Below, one piece after another: positions 53,148-61,689 of a DNA stretch of 64,000 nucleotides. Source of the DNA: Winogradskyella costae (GTDB taxonomy: Bacteria; Bacteroidota; Bacteroidia; Flavobacteriales; Flavobacteriaceae). The stretch is from NCBI RefSeq assembly GCF_013403865.1, contig NZ_JABFDK010000003.1, positions 124,001-188,000 of the forward strand, read 5' to 3'. The position numbers were made by a program, and so were the translations under genes. Positions within the stretch are counted from its first letter, which is position 1. The number at the start of each line of letters is the position of its first letter. The notes beneath the pieces are model-generated. The model searched no databases. It saw nothing but the letters and a program-made list of their open reading frames with translations, and was not told where the DNA came from.

Positions 53148-56069
53148 ATGAATAAAGTAGAATTAATAAGACAAATTAGATTTGGGTTTGAGCAACTGAA
53201 AAGTGATAATGGAACTTCTGATTTTGAACATATATGTAGGTTTTTTGCAAGAAGTAGAATTGTTCAAAATGTAATTCCAGCCACAGGTCCAGTTCAATCT
53301 GGTGGAGATCAAGGCAGAGATTTTGAGACTTTTCATTCTTATTTAATAGACAATAACGATAAAAATTTTTCTTTAGCTTACTCAAAGGCTCCTATTGTAT
53401 TCGCATGTTCTCTAGAAAAAAATCCACTCAAGAAAAATGGTAAAATTGATAAGGATGTAAAAACGATATTGGAGCCAAACTTAAGTATTGAACGTATTTA
53501 TTTTTTTAGCGGTATAGATATTCCGGTAGGTCAAAGACATAAAAAAGAAAAAGAAATTAAGATAAATTATAATGTTGACTTAGAAATTATAGATGCACAA
53601 GCCTTATCAGAACATTTATCTGATTCAGACCTATTCTGGGTTGCTAATCAGTATTTGAAAATACCTAATGATTTTTTCCCTAGAGTAACTGAAACTAATT
53701 GGTATAATAATATTTATAAAGAATATAAAACTAGAGAAGTAAAAATAACTTTTGAAGAATTTTCAGATATAAAATCTGCAATTAGACATATTTATAAAGA
53801 TAAGGTTCTAAAAATTGATTTGAATTTTTGGTTAGAACTACTTGATTTGTTTATTTCTGATTCTAGTCCAAGAATTTTAAAGAGGAAAGCGATTTATGAG
53901 AAGTTTGTAACAAAATTAATGGGTCAGAATAATATTAATAATTTAGAAATCATTGTTAGAGATTATTTTAGCGACATTAGGGATTATCCTGATCCAGCAT
54001 CCATGGAAGATGCACAAATATTACTATCTTTTGTTAAAAGCTCAAAATTGATTATTGGAAATGAAATTAGTAATGATGAAATAGATAAATATGCGAATGA
54101 ATTAAACGTCCTATTAGAAAGTGAATTCAATAATACAAATAGTAACAATAAGAAATCTTCTATAATTGAGATTCAAGCTAATATTATTTTAAATGATTTC
54201 GATAATGCAGTTATTAAATATCTTGAAAAATTAGAAGAAATTTTTGAATATGTTCAAGATGCACCTTTTTATCCTTTAGAACGACTTTCAAATAGGATTT
54301 TAGAATCTATTAAGCTTAATCTAGAACTTAAAAATGATACTAGCCTACTTGAAAGTTTCTCTGAAAAATTAGATGGCATATTGGCTGAAAGGTATGGTGC
54401 ATATAGGGCTGGAGAGAACATCAGAGATAGAGTCCAATTATATCTCAAAGCAAATAAAACGGTCAAGGCAATAACCCTTTTGCATCAACTTAAAATGAAA
54501 TGGTTTTCAAATGAAACTTTGAGAGGTTCAATTTTGACGTCTATATTATTATCTGATTGCTATTCAAAATTAAATATGGAATATGCGAGTAAATATTATA
54601 GTATGATTGCTGCAAATATGGCCATAGTTTACAAAGGATCTGCTGATGTATTTGATTTACTACCTTCTGCTTTAAAAAGAACAGCTGATTCCTCTTATAA
54701 TAGTGGGTCTTGGGTTAATTATTTAGATTTAATTGACTTAACAATAAATTCATATCATTTTATAGAAAAGGACTTTGACATCTATAAGGATGACGAAACT
54801 TCAACTCTAATTTATTATCCTGCATTGATTAAACTCTTTTCAAATAAATTTAACCTAACAATAGAAAATTATTTAGATTTTAAATTTAAAAAGCTAGGTT
54901 ATATAGGCGATGAAATTATAGAGTTTTATGAAAAAATAAATGTAGAAGGTAAAGAACTATTTAAAAAAAGCAATATTGTCAGTAGCCTATCAGAACAGAT
55001 TAGAGGTATACCATTTAATGATATAGGGGAATTAAGGGTAATTTCGTTTGAAGCTTTTGGCATTAAATGGAATATTGAATTTAAAAATGATTATATAACT
55101 AATTCTATGGCAGAACAACTTGTCGCTATGCTTCAAGTTTTTCTAGTAGAATTAATAGATGAAGAACTTTTTTTGATAAAGTCAAATGTTCTTGTTAGAT
55201 TCAAAAAAACTAAAAACGATCAACCTCTTTTTACAGAAAAACCATCAAATGAACAAATAATATGGGAAGCCGAAATTCCGTTTTATCAAGGAAATGAATT
55301 AAATAAAATTGAAGAGTGTCAGTATTTTTATTCTGCGTTAATTGGTGCTATTTTAAGACAAATTAGTTTACTCCCCAATAATGAATTTAAAGAAATTATA
55401 GAAAATAAGTTTGGGCAGGGCTTATTTAATAAGGTGACTTTTGGTAATACTTATAATTACTTATATAGAGAATTTATTAGTGAGAATGGTTTTAACGAAT
55501 CCCAAAGAACAAATTTTAGTAATGTTAACATAACTTTAGAATATAGTCTTCCAGAAAACACAAAAGTTCCATGGCCTACTGGTTTATCTAAAACATATTC
55601 AAAAGAAGAGAACCTAACGTACATAAAGAAGAGGTTAGCCTTTACTGCACCTTTAGAAATAACTCTAGAAAAATTAAAAAACAATGATGATTTCATCTTA
55701 ATTATAAATGAGTTTAGAGAGAATTGGTCAGATTGGCATATTTATTTAGCTATAGTAAACATTGTAATTAACTATAAGCTTCAAAAGATTGGTTTAAAAT
55801 TGGATAACCCAGATAAACCCCATGAATTTCAAAAAAAGTATTTAGAATATTCAAGGAAAAAAGAAAGTGAATGGATGATAGAATTACCAATGGGTATTTT
55901 TTCTAAGGAGAATATTGAAAATTACATGTTAAGAACAGGCGTTGTCAGTGTCCTTCCTTCTTATGGACTTCAGAATTTTTCATGTACACCAAATTTAGTA
56001 GCTATTAAAGATTTATTAATCGAACGCTTTAATTTTCTAAAAGATGGAAAGGATCTAACTATTTTTTAA
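53148..56069 (+). CDS. Large protein with restriction-endonuclease-like N-terminus, candidate defence protein
   Basis: The 973-residue protein has an N-terminal domain (about 1-175) that looks like a PD-(D/E)xK or Mrr-type nuclease: FEHIC (Glu27), GPVQSGGDQGRDFETF (Asp54, Asp58) and VFACSLEKNPLKK (Lys91), a pattern seen at the front of large defence proteins. The rest (about 200-970) is mostly helical with TPR-like stretches, for example KAITLLHQLKMKWF. No Walker A motif is present. It is isolated, A/T-rich and next to repeats, consistent with horizontal transfer. Its nuclease assignment is by motif only. Confidence 0.65.
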   Translation: MNKVELIRQIRFGFEQLKSDNGTSDFEHICRFFARSRIVQNVIPATGPVQSGGDQGRDFETFHSYLIDNNDKNFSLAYSKAPIVFACSLEKNPLKKNGKIDKDVKTILEPNLSIERIYFFSGIDIPVGQRHKKEKEIKINYNVDLEIIDAQALSEHLSDSDLFWVANQYLKIPNDFFPRVTETNWYNNIYKEYKTREVKITFEEFSDIKSAIRHIYKDKVLKIDLNFWLELLDLFISDSSPRILKRKAIYEKFVTKLMGQNNINNLEIIVRDYFSDIRDYPDPASMEDAQILLSFVKSSKLIIGNEISNDEIDKYANELNVLLESEFNNTNSNNKKSSIIEIQANIILNDFDNAVIKYLEKLEEIFEYVQDAPFYPLERLSNRILESIKLNLELKNDTSLLESFSEKLDGILAERYGAYRAGENIRDRVQLYLKANKTVKAITLLHQLKMKWFSNETLRGSILTSILLSDCYSKLNMEYASKYYSMIAANMAIVYKGSADVFDLLPSALKRTADSSYNSGSWVNYLDLIDLTINSYHFIEKDFDIYKDDETSTLIYYPALIKLFSNKFNLTIENYLDFKFKKLGYIGDEIIEFYEKINVEGKELFKKSNIVSSLSEQIRGIPFNDIGELRVISFEAFGIKWNIEFKNDYITNSMAEQLVAMLQVFLVELIDEELFLIKSNVLVRFKKTKNDQPLFTEKPSNEQIIWEAEIPFYQGNELNKIEECQYFYSALIGAILRQISLLPNNEFKEIIENKFGQGLFNKVTFGNTYNYLYREFISENGFNESQRTNFSNVNITLEYSLPENTKVPWPTGLSKTYSKEENLTYIKKRLAFTAPLEITLEKLKNNDDFILIINEFRENWSDWHIYLAIVNIVINYKLQKIGLKLDNPDKPHEFQKKYLEYSRKKESEWMIELPMGIFSKENIENYMLRTGVVSVLPSYGLQNFSCTPNLVAIKDLLIERFNFLKDGKDLTIF

Positions 56070-56300
56070 AGGTTATTGTAATATTTAATTCCACATATAC
56101 TTTACATTATGCTCCTATCATCTCGTTATAAAAATTTTTGCAATACTTCCTATATTAAAATTCAAAAAATCGGATTTAATACCATCACTAAAAATGATTC
56201 CTTTTGTAGGCATATGGGATTCAATTTTTAAAGTGTTAGTAGTGTTTATTAAGCCGTAACCTATTATGTGAGTTCATTATTGGTTTCTATTTGATATAGT

Positions 56301-56325
56301 GGATTCCTGCCTTCGCAGGAATGAC
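56301..56325. repeat. Palindromic intergenic repeat, family A clean copy
   Basis: GGATTCCTGCCTTCGCAGGA followed by ATGAC is the clearest family A copy; TTCCTGC pairs with GCAGGAA. Confidence 0.85.
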
Positions 56326-56394
56326 AGATTTTCATTTGTAATACTATTTTCATTAATACTTCCAGTATTGTAATTCAAAAATGCTATTTATTTC

Positions 56395-56594
56395 GTTCTC
56401 GATACATTCTGACGAGAAATGATCGGGACACTCGTACTGACGATTGGTGTTTTAATGATTACTAAATTTTGTTATTGAGAGTTCTCGATACATTTCTTAA
56501 TGCTTCGTTGTACTTCTCATTAAGAAACACTCGAACTGACGTGAAGGTTCTCGATACATCCCGACCAGAAAAGGTCGGGACACGCGAACTGACG
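56395..56594. repeat. Cluster of three family B repeats
   Basis: Each unit starts GTTCTCGATACA and ends CACTCGAACTGACG (one with CACTCGTACTGACG, one with CACGCGAACTGACG). Two inner stem types occur: short TCCCGAC...GTCGGGA, and longer TTTCTTAA...TTAAGAAA. The ends sit at 56395/56442, 56481/56541 and 56547/56594. Confidence 0.9.
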
Positions 56595-56611
56595 GCTGGT
56601 TTTATAAACTC

Positions 56612-59600
56612 TTAAGGTTTCGACACCTTTAACTCACTCAACTTTCTTAAGCGCTCTAATTCAAAAATCAAGGCTAATTTATAAGCACTATCCCTAAAAC
56701 CTGCAAAGCGTCCGGATCCGCCACCATGACCATTTGCAAAGTCGGTTTTTAGTAAGAGGATGTTATCATCGGTTTTAGTCGCTCTTAGTTTTGCGACCAT
56801 TTTCGCTGGTTCCCAGTACCCTACTCTGGTATCGTTGAGTCCAGTGAAAAACAATAGATTAGGATAGTCTTGTGCTTTGATGTTGTCATAAGGACTGTAC
56901 GACTTGATGTATTGGTAAGCTTTTTTGTCTTTTGGGTTTCCCCATTCTTCAAATTCGCCAACGGTAAGCGGTAGGTGTTCATCTAACATGGTGTTAATGA
57001 CATCTACAAAAGGGACGTCTAAGATAACGGTGTTAAAAAGTTCTGGTCGCTCATTAATTACGGCTCCCATAAGTAAACCGCCTGCGCTTCCGCCTTGGGC
57101 TACAATGCTACCTTTGGCGGCATAATTTTCTGCGATGAGGTAGTCTGCACAAGCTATAAAATCGGTGAAGGTATTTTTCTTATTGAATAGTTTACCGTCT
57201 TCGTACCATTCGTTTCCTTTATCATTGCCACCTCTAACATGTGCAATGGCATAGACGTAACCTGCGTTAACCAACTGATGAACGGATGCGCCACCAGGAA
57301 TGCCTTGTCCGGAACCATAAGAACCATATGAGGTGAGGTAGACTTTGTGGTTTTTTCCTTTGTTGGTGCGCCATTTGTGTCGGATGAGCGTTAAGGGAAT
57401 TAGTTGTCCGTCTTTAGCGGTCACCCATTTGCGTTCTACCACATATTTGTAATACGGATGCGTAAGGGGTTTACTGTGTTGTTTTACCAGGCGTTTCTTT
57501 TTGGTGGCCATGTGGTATTTATAGGTGGTTGTTGGCGTTTCAAAGGAACTGTATGAAAACTGTAAACTGTCTGTGGCAAACTCTGGATTATAACCCATAC
57601 CGATGTTGTAAAAGTCTTCTTTGAATTTAATAATATGGCTTTTTTGTGTGGTTTGGTCAATGATTTTGAGTCGTGCTTGTGCGTTTTCTTTTTCATTAAT
57701 GACGACATACTTATCGAAGACCGCAAAATTTTGAATTAGCACGCCTTTTTGATGCGGTATGATATCGGTCCATGTTCCTGATTCGAGGTCATTAACAGGC
57801 ACAGTGGCTATTTTATAGTTGAGCGCGTTTTTATTGGTGAGGATATAGAATAGGTCCTTATGATGTGCGATGGCATAGATATGATTCGTTTCGCGTGGAC
57901 GGATGATTTTAAATTCGCCCATAGGGTTATCTGTTTTTAGATACCAATTTTCGGAAGACGTGCTACTTGATGTGTTTAAGAAAATATAGTCTTTAGATTT
58001 TGATTTGCCGATGGATACACTAAATTTTGGATCTTTTTCTTGGTAGATGATGGCATCGGTATTTGAATTGGTGCCTAAGATGTGACGTTTTACTTGAGAC
58101 GAACGGTAGGTGCCTTTTTCGACATCTACATATAAAAAGGCATTGTTATCTAACCAAACGGTGCCACCTACGCTATTAATAGAATCGTTTAAAAACATTT
58201 TGTTGCTAAGATCTTTTATTTTGAGCATGTAGGCATCTGTACCTGTGGTGTTCTCGTAAACGGTGATGAATTGATTGTTGGGACTTACCGAACCAGGACT
58301 AGCGGTGTAGTAGTCTTTCCCTTTAGCCATTTCATTGACATCTAATAAGACTTCGGTAAGGGTATCTTTGGCGAGGCTTTTTCTGTAATAGATGGGATAT
58401 TCATCATCTTCGGTATAGCTACTGTAATAGCTGTATCCATTTTTTTCAACAGGCAGTGAACTGGTATTCTTCTCGACGGTTTGTACCAAATTTTTGTAAA
58501 TAATACGTTGCGCTTTTTTGAGTGGGATGATATAGTTTTCGGTGTATTTGTTTTCTTCACGCAGGTACTCCATAATTGGTTGATTGTGTTGTGGAGCTTT
58601 GGTATCTTTTAGCCAAGCGTAATTATCGGTATAGGTTTCGCCATGGATTTTAAAACTAGAGCTTATGATATTAGCTTTAGGCTGTGGCATAGCATCATTA
58701 CGAATGTGTTTATCTCTAAATTGTTGTTCTAAAGGTTTTTCGAATTCCATATCCTCTCTAATGGCTGCATCAATGGTAGCTATTGGATTTTTGAGGGTGT
58801 AATTTTGCCAGTATGCCGTATCGTAGTCTAGTGGAAACTCGTATAAGTGATTGGACATGGTGTTAGCGAAATTATCTTCTTTAGGGAATTTCTTGACGTT
58901 TGTAGTGTTGATTTTAGAGGTCTTAAATTCGGATATTGCCGAATAATAGGTTGTGGTTTGGTTGGTACTGTCTTTATAGATGAATTCGTCTTCATGTCGC
59001 ATATTATCAATGTAATACGTTGCTCCTTCTTTCTTGAAGCGTACATCGAGTTTGTAATCGAAATGCTTGACTTGGTTGTATTTGTAGCCGCAGAAGTATT
59101 CTTTGAGTTCGTTAGGTACCATGCACTCGTAACGAACCACAGCGTAATTCTCTGGATTGATATAGATTTTACCTTTGAGTAATTTACGGTTGTTGGCCTT
59201 GCGCCATTGTTTACTACTTCTTTGGTTGGGAGACGCTAAATCATCAAGTTCGTCTTTAGTGGTTTTGGTTTGAAATTCTAAGACATATACCCAATTGCCT
59301 GAGTCGTCTAGTTCTTCGGAAATGGTATAGTTGAAATCGCGTGTTGCCTTTTTACCTAAAAAACTCTCTTGGTATTTTACGCGATTTCGGCCGAATAATC
59401 CTAAAGGACCACCTTCAATATTACCGTGAAAATCGCGCTTGCTCAAACTCGCACTAGATCTAGAATTTATAATGTTGACTTGTTCGTCTTTCAACGTTTT
59501 ATAGTGAAAATGAATACGATGTAAGGAGCTCGCATCGTAGCTAAAGGTACCAGCACTTACGGAAAAATCGTAAGGATTTTGGTAATCTCTCCATTTGAAC

Positions 59601-60151
59601 TTCTTTTTACGGTAAGGCGCTTCATAATACTCACAAGCGGCATCGGTATATTTGATGTATTCCCCATTTTCTTTCATGGTTTCTCGGTAATAGCCTGTTA
59701 TGAGGCTTGGAGTATTGGAGTAATTAGAGGGTATGTTTTTAATCACTTTTCTCAGTAACGACTTGGCGCTAGGTAGTTTTTCTTTTTTCTCTTCTACAAA
59801 GACTTCATCTAGAGACACAGATTCTGGAGTCATGTTAAAGGTGGTACCGTTTAGTGCTTTGAAATCTGAGATGTTAAGTTTTAAATCTTCAAAGCCTAAA
59901 TAGCTGATGGTAATGGTGTAGGTATCGTATTTTTTTGGAATGGTAATTTGAAATTTACCATCACCTTCTGTTACCGTACCTAAACCTACTTTATCTATTT
60001 TTAAATAGGCATAAGGCAATGGAGTGCCATCGGTTTTATCAACGACGGTGCCTTTGATTGTTTCTGATGACGTGGTGTTTGTTTGATTGTTTTGGGCTTT
60101 TGCAAAGGACATTATTAAGCATAGCAATAGTAAGAGCGGTTGAGTTGGCAT
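56612..60151 (-). CDS. Fusion of carboxypeptidase-regulatory-like domain and S9 oligopeptidase
   Basis: The 1179-residue protein has a signal peptide (MPTQPLLLLLCLIMSFAKA), a carboxypeptidase regulatory-like beta-sandwich domain (about 28-110; ETIKGTVVDKTDGTPLPYAY), a long region like Bacteroidota DUF5686-type outer-membrane proteins (about 125-480), then a complete S9A prolyl-oligopeptidase domain (about 490-1170). The catalytic triad is visible: Ser1022 (GGSAGG), Asp1107 and His1142 (ANGHGG). The S9 part resembles oligopeptidase B. The fusion of an envelope module with a peptidase is unusual; frame is open throughout. Confidence 0.85.
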   Translation of the reverse strand: MPTQPLLLLLCLIMSFAKAQNNQTNTTSSETIKGTVVDKTDGTPLPYAYLKIDKVGLGTVTEGDGKFQITIPKKYDTYTITISYLGFEDLKLNISDFKALNGTTFNMTPESVSLDEVFVEEKKEKLPSAKSLLRKVIKNIPSNYSNTPSLITGYYRETMKENGEYIKYTDAACEYYEAPYRKKKFKWRDYQNPYDFSVSAGTFSYDASSLHRIHFHYKTLKDEQVNIINSRSSASLSKRDFHGNIEGGPLGLFGRNRVKYQESFLGKKATRDFNYTISEELDDSGNWVYVLEFQTKTTKDELDDLASPNQRSSKQWRKANNRKLLKGKIYINPENYAVVRYECMVPNELKEYFCGYKYNQVKHFDYKLDVRFKKEGATYYIDNMRHEDEFIYKDSTNQTTTYYSAISEFKTSKINTTNVKKFPKEDNFANTMSNHLYEFPLDYDTAYWQNYTLKNPIATIDAAIREDMEFEKPLEQQFRDKHIRNDAMPQPKANIISSSFKIHGETYTDNYAWLKDTKAPQHNQPIMEYLREENKYTENYIIPLKKAQRIIYKNLVQTVEKNTSSLPVEKNGYSYYSSYTEDDEYPIYYRKSLAKDTLTEVLLDVNEMAKGKDYYTASPGSVSPNNQFITVYENTTGTDAYMLKIKDLSNKMFLNDSINSVGGTVWLDNNAFLYVDVEKGTYRSSQVKRHILGTNSNTDAIIYQEKDPKFSVSIGKSKSKDYIFLNTSSSTSSENWYLKTDNPMGEFKIIRPRETNHIYAIAHHKDLFYILTNKNALNYKIATVPVNDLESGTWTDIIPHQKGVLIQNFAVFDKYVVINEKENAQARLKIIDQTTQKSHIIKFKEDFYNIGMGYNPEFATDSLQFSYSSFETPTTTYKYHMATKKKRLVKQHSKPLTHPYYKYVVERKWVTAKDGQLIPLTLIRHKWRTNKGKNHKVYLTSYGSYGSGQGIPGGASVHQLVNAGYVYAIAHVRGGNDKGNEWYEDGKLFNKKNTFTDFIACADYLIAENYAAKGSIVAQGGSAGGLLMGAVINERPELFNTVILDVPFVDVINTMLDEHLPLTVGEFEEWGNPKDKKAYQYIKSYSPYDNIKAQDYPNLLFFTGLNDTRVGYWEPAKMVAKLRATKTDDNILLLKTDFANGHGGGSGRFAGFRDSAYKLALIFELERLRKLSELKVSKP

Positions 60152-60283
60152 GGATGATTGATTGTTTTTTGTTGATGATTGACTTACAAGGGTTTGATTT
60201 TGTAATAATAGGGTCTTAACATTGACCTTGGTTTACAAATAACATTTTTTTAGGAAAAAAAGTATGTTTTTGGTTGGGTTGTT

Positions 60284-60345
60284 AGACTAGGTTAGATTGT
60301 TAGACTAAGTTAGATTGTTGGATGATTAGATGATTAGATTTTTAG
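60284..60345. repeat. 18-bp-period tandem repeats, first block
   Basis: Units such as TTGTTAGACTAGGTTAGA are repeated with slight changes (TTGTTAGACTAAGTTAGA), then degenerate into GATGATTAGATGATTAGATT. The same series recurs at 60486-60536. Confidence 0.8.
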
Positions 60346-60348
60346 ATA

Positions 60349-60619
60349 GTTTTCGATACAGTTCTTAAGTCTCCGTTGCGCTTCGAATTAAGAACCACTC
60401 GAACTGACGGACGATTGCGGTTCTCGATACATCCCGACGAAATGGTCGGGATACTCGAACTGACGTCAAAGGTTTTGAGGTATTTGTTAGATTGTTAGAC
60501 TAGGTTAGATTGTTAGACTAAGTTAGATTGTTAGATCGTTCTCGATACAGTTCTTAAGTCGTCGTTGCACTTTGAATTAAAAAACACTCGAACTGACGGT
60601 TGGGACACTCGAACTGACG
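60349..60619. repeat. Second cluster of family B repeats
   Basis: Units at 60349-60409, 60420-60465 and 60538-60598 carry the GTTCTCGATACA-type left end and CACTCGAACTGACG-type right end, and a partial right half lies at 60602-60619. The first and third units have a long inner stem (GTTCTTAAGTC); the second has the TCCCGAC...GTCGGGA-like stem. The 18-bp repeats at 60486-60536 lie between them. Confidence 0.88.
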
Positions 60620-60665
60620 TTAATGGTTTTGAAGTATACAGATGAGATCTATGTTCTATATGACA

Positions 60666-61592
60666 TTACTCTTTTAACAAGTCTACCACCTTTTGTATAT
60701 TTTCTTTTGATGCTAAATTGGTACCGCCTGTCATGGTGGTTGCAACACCGCAGATAACACCCCATTTTAGAATGTTGGCAGGAGATAAGTTTTGTGATAT
60801 GGCATAAATTAAGCCCGCTACCATACTATCGCCAGCACCAATGGTACTCTTTACTTTTACGGAAGGTGTATTTTGGTATACGATACCGTTTGCTGAGGCT
60901 AAAAAAGCACCACGAGCACCTAAGGAGACCACCACATATTGTGCCTGTTTGTTATGAATGAGTTGCATGGCAAATGCCTCTTGTTCGGTTTTTGTTAAAA
61001 AGTCTTTGCCAGCTAATTGGGCGAGTTCCCCTTGGTTGGGTTTCATTAGAAATACCGGTTTTTGGAGGCTTGCTTTTAAAGCTTCGCCAGAGGTATCTAC
61101 GATGATTTTGACGTTTTTAGCGGTGAGGCTATCTATGAGTTGGATGTAAAAGTCTGGTGCCATGGTATCTGGAACGCTACCACTCATAATAAGTATAGTA
61201 TCTTCTGTAACTAACTTATTTATAGTGCTTTTAAGGGTTTCTGTTTCAGTAGTACTTAAGCCTTGTCCTGGCATTCCGAAACGGTATTGTAATTCGGTTT
61301 TAGCTTCTACAACTGCTAGGTTTTCACGTGTCCACGCTTCTACAGGTATTGGTGTGATGTTGAGTTGTTCTTCTTCTAATAAGCGTTTTAAGGTGTGGCC
61401 TGTATCGCCACCGCAGGTAAACATACAGTTATTTTTAACGCCTAAAGTATGCAGGACTCTTGAAATATTCACTCCGCCTCCACCCGCTTGAAATTCGATA
61501 GCGTGGCATTTTAGTTTTTGCTCAGGGACTAAATGGTTTATGGTGGCGCTTTTGTCTAATGCTGGATTTATGGTGAGGGTAATGATGTTCAT
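60666..61592 (-). CDS. PfkB-family sugar-phosphate kinase, 1-phosphofructokinase type
   Basis: The 308-residue protein is a ribokinase/PfkB-superfamily enzyme: NPALDKSATI at the start, GGGGVNISRVLHTLG (substrate loop), and the ATP-site GAGDSMVAG with catalytic Asp255. The best subgroup match is 1-phosphofructokinase or 6-phosphofructokinase II (PfkB), which phosphorylate fructose phosphates. No PTS fructose genes are nearby, so PfkB of glycolysis is possible. The substrate is not resolved. Confidence 0.88.
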   Translation of the reverse strand: MNIITLTINPALDKSATINHLVPEQKLKCHAIEFQAGGGGVNISRVLHTLGVKNNCMFTCGGDTGHTLKRLLEEEQLNITPIPVEAWTRENLAVVEAKTELQYRFGMPGQGLSTTETETLKSTINKLVTEDTILIMSGSVPDTMAPDFYIQLIDSLTAKNVKIIVDTSGEALKASLQKPVFLMKPNQGELAQLAGKDFLTKTEQEAFAMQLIHNKQAQYVVVSLGARGAFLASANGIVYQNTPSVKVKSTIGAGDSMVAGLIYAISQNLSPANILKWGVICGVATTMTGGTNLASKENIQKVVDLLKE

Positions 61593-61634
61593 GGCTGTGG
61601 TATGTTGCTTTTTAGTTTATGCTTTTTACTATGG

Positions 61635-61680
61635 TATCTCGATACATCCCGACGAAATGGTTGGGACACTCCAACTGACG
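61635..61680. repeat. Family B repeat between pfkB-like and histidine kinase genes
   Basis: TATCTCGATACATCCCGACG at the left and GGGACACTCCAACTGACG at the right are a degenerate short-stem family B unit. Confidence 0.8.
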
Positions 61681-61689
61681 TCAACGGTT

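Larger units (their letters stand above)
56070..56611. other. Intergenic region filled with palindromic repeats
   Basis: This 542-base gap holds one family A palindrome (56301-56325) and three family B repeats (56395-56442, 56481-56541, 56547-56594). No gene was seen. Confidence 0.8.
60152..60665. other. Intergenic region with family B repeats and 18-bp repeats
   Basis: This 514-base gap contains three full family B units and one partial (ends at 60349/60409, 60420/60465, 60538/60598, then 60602-60619) and two copies of an 18-bp-period repeat. No gene was seen. Confidence 0.8.

Noticed and set aside
58847-59182. 111-codon plus-strand ORF
   Set aside because: It is a shadow inside the S9 fusion gene on the other strand.
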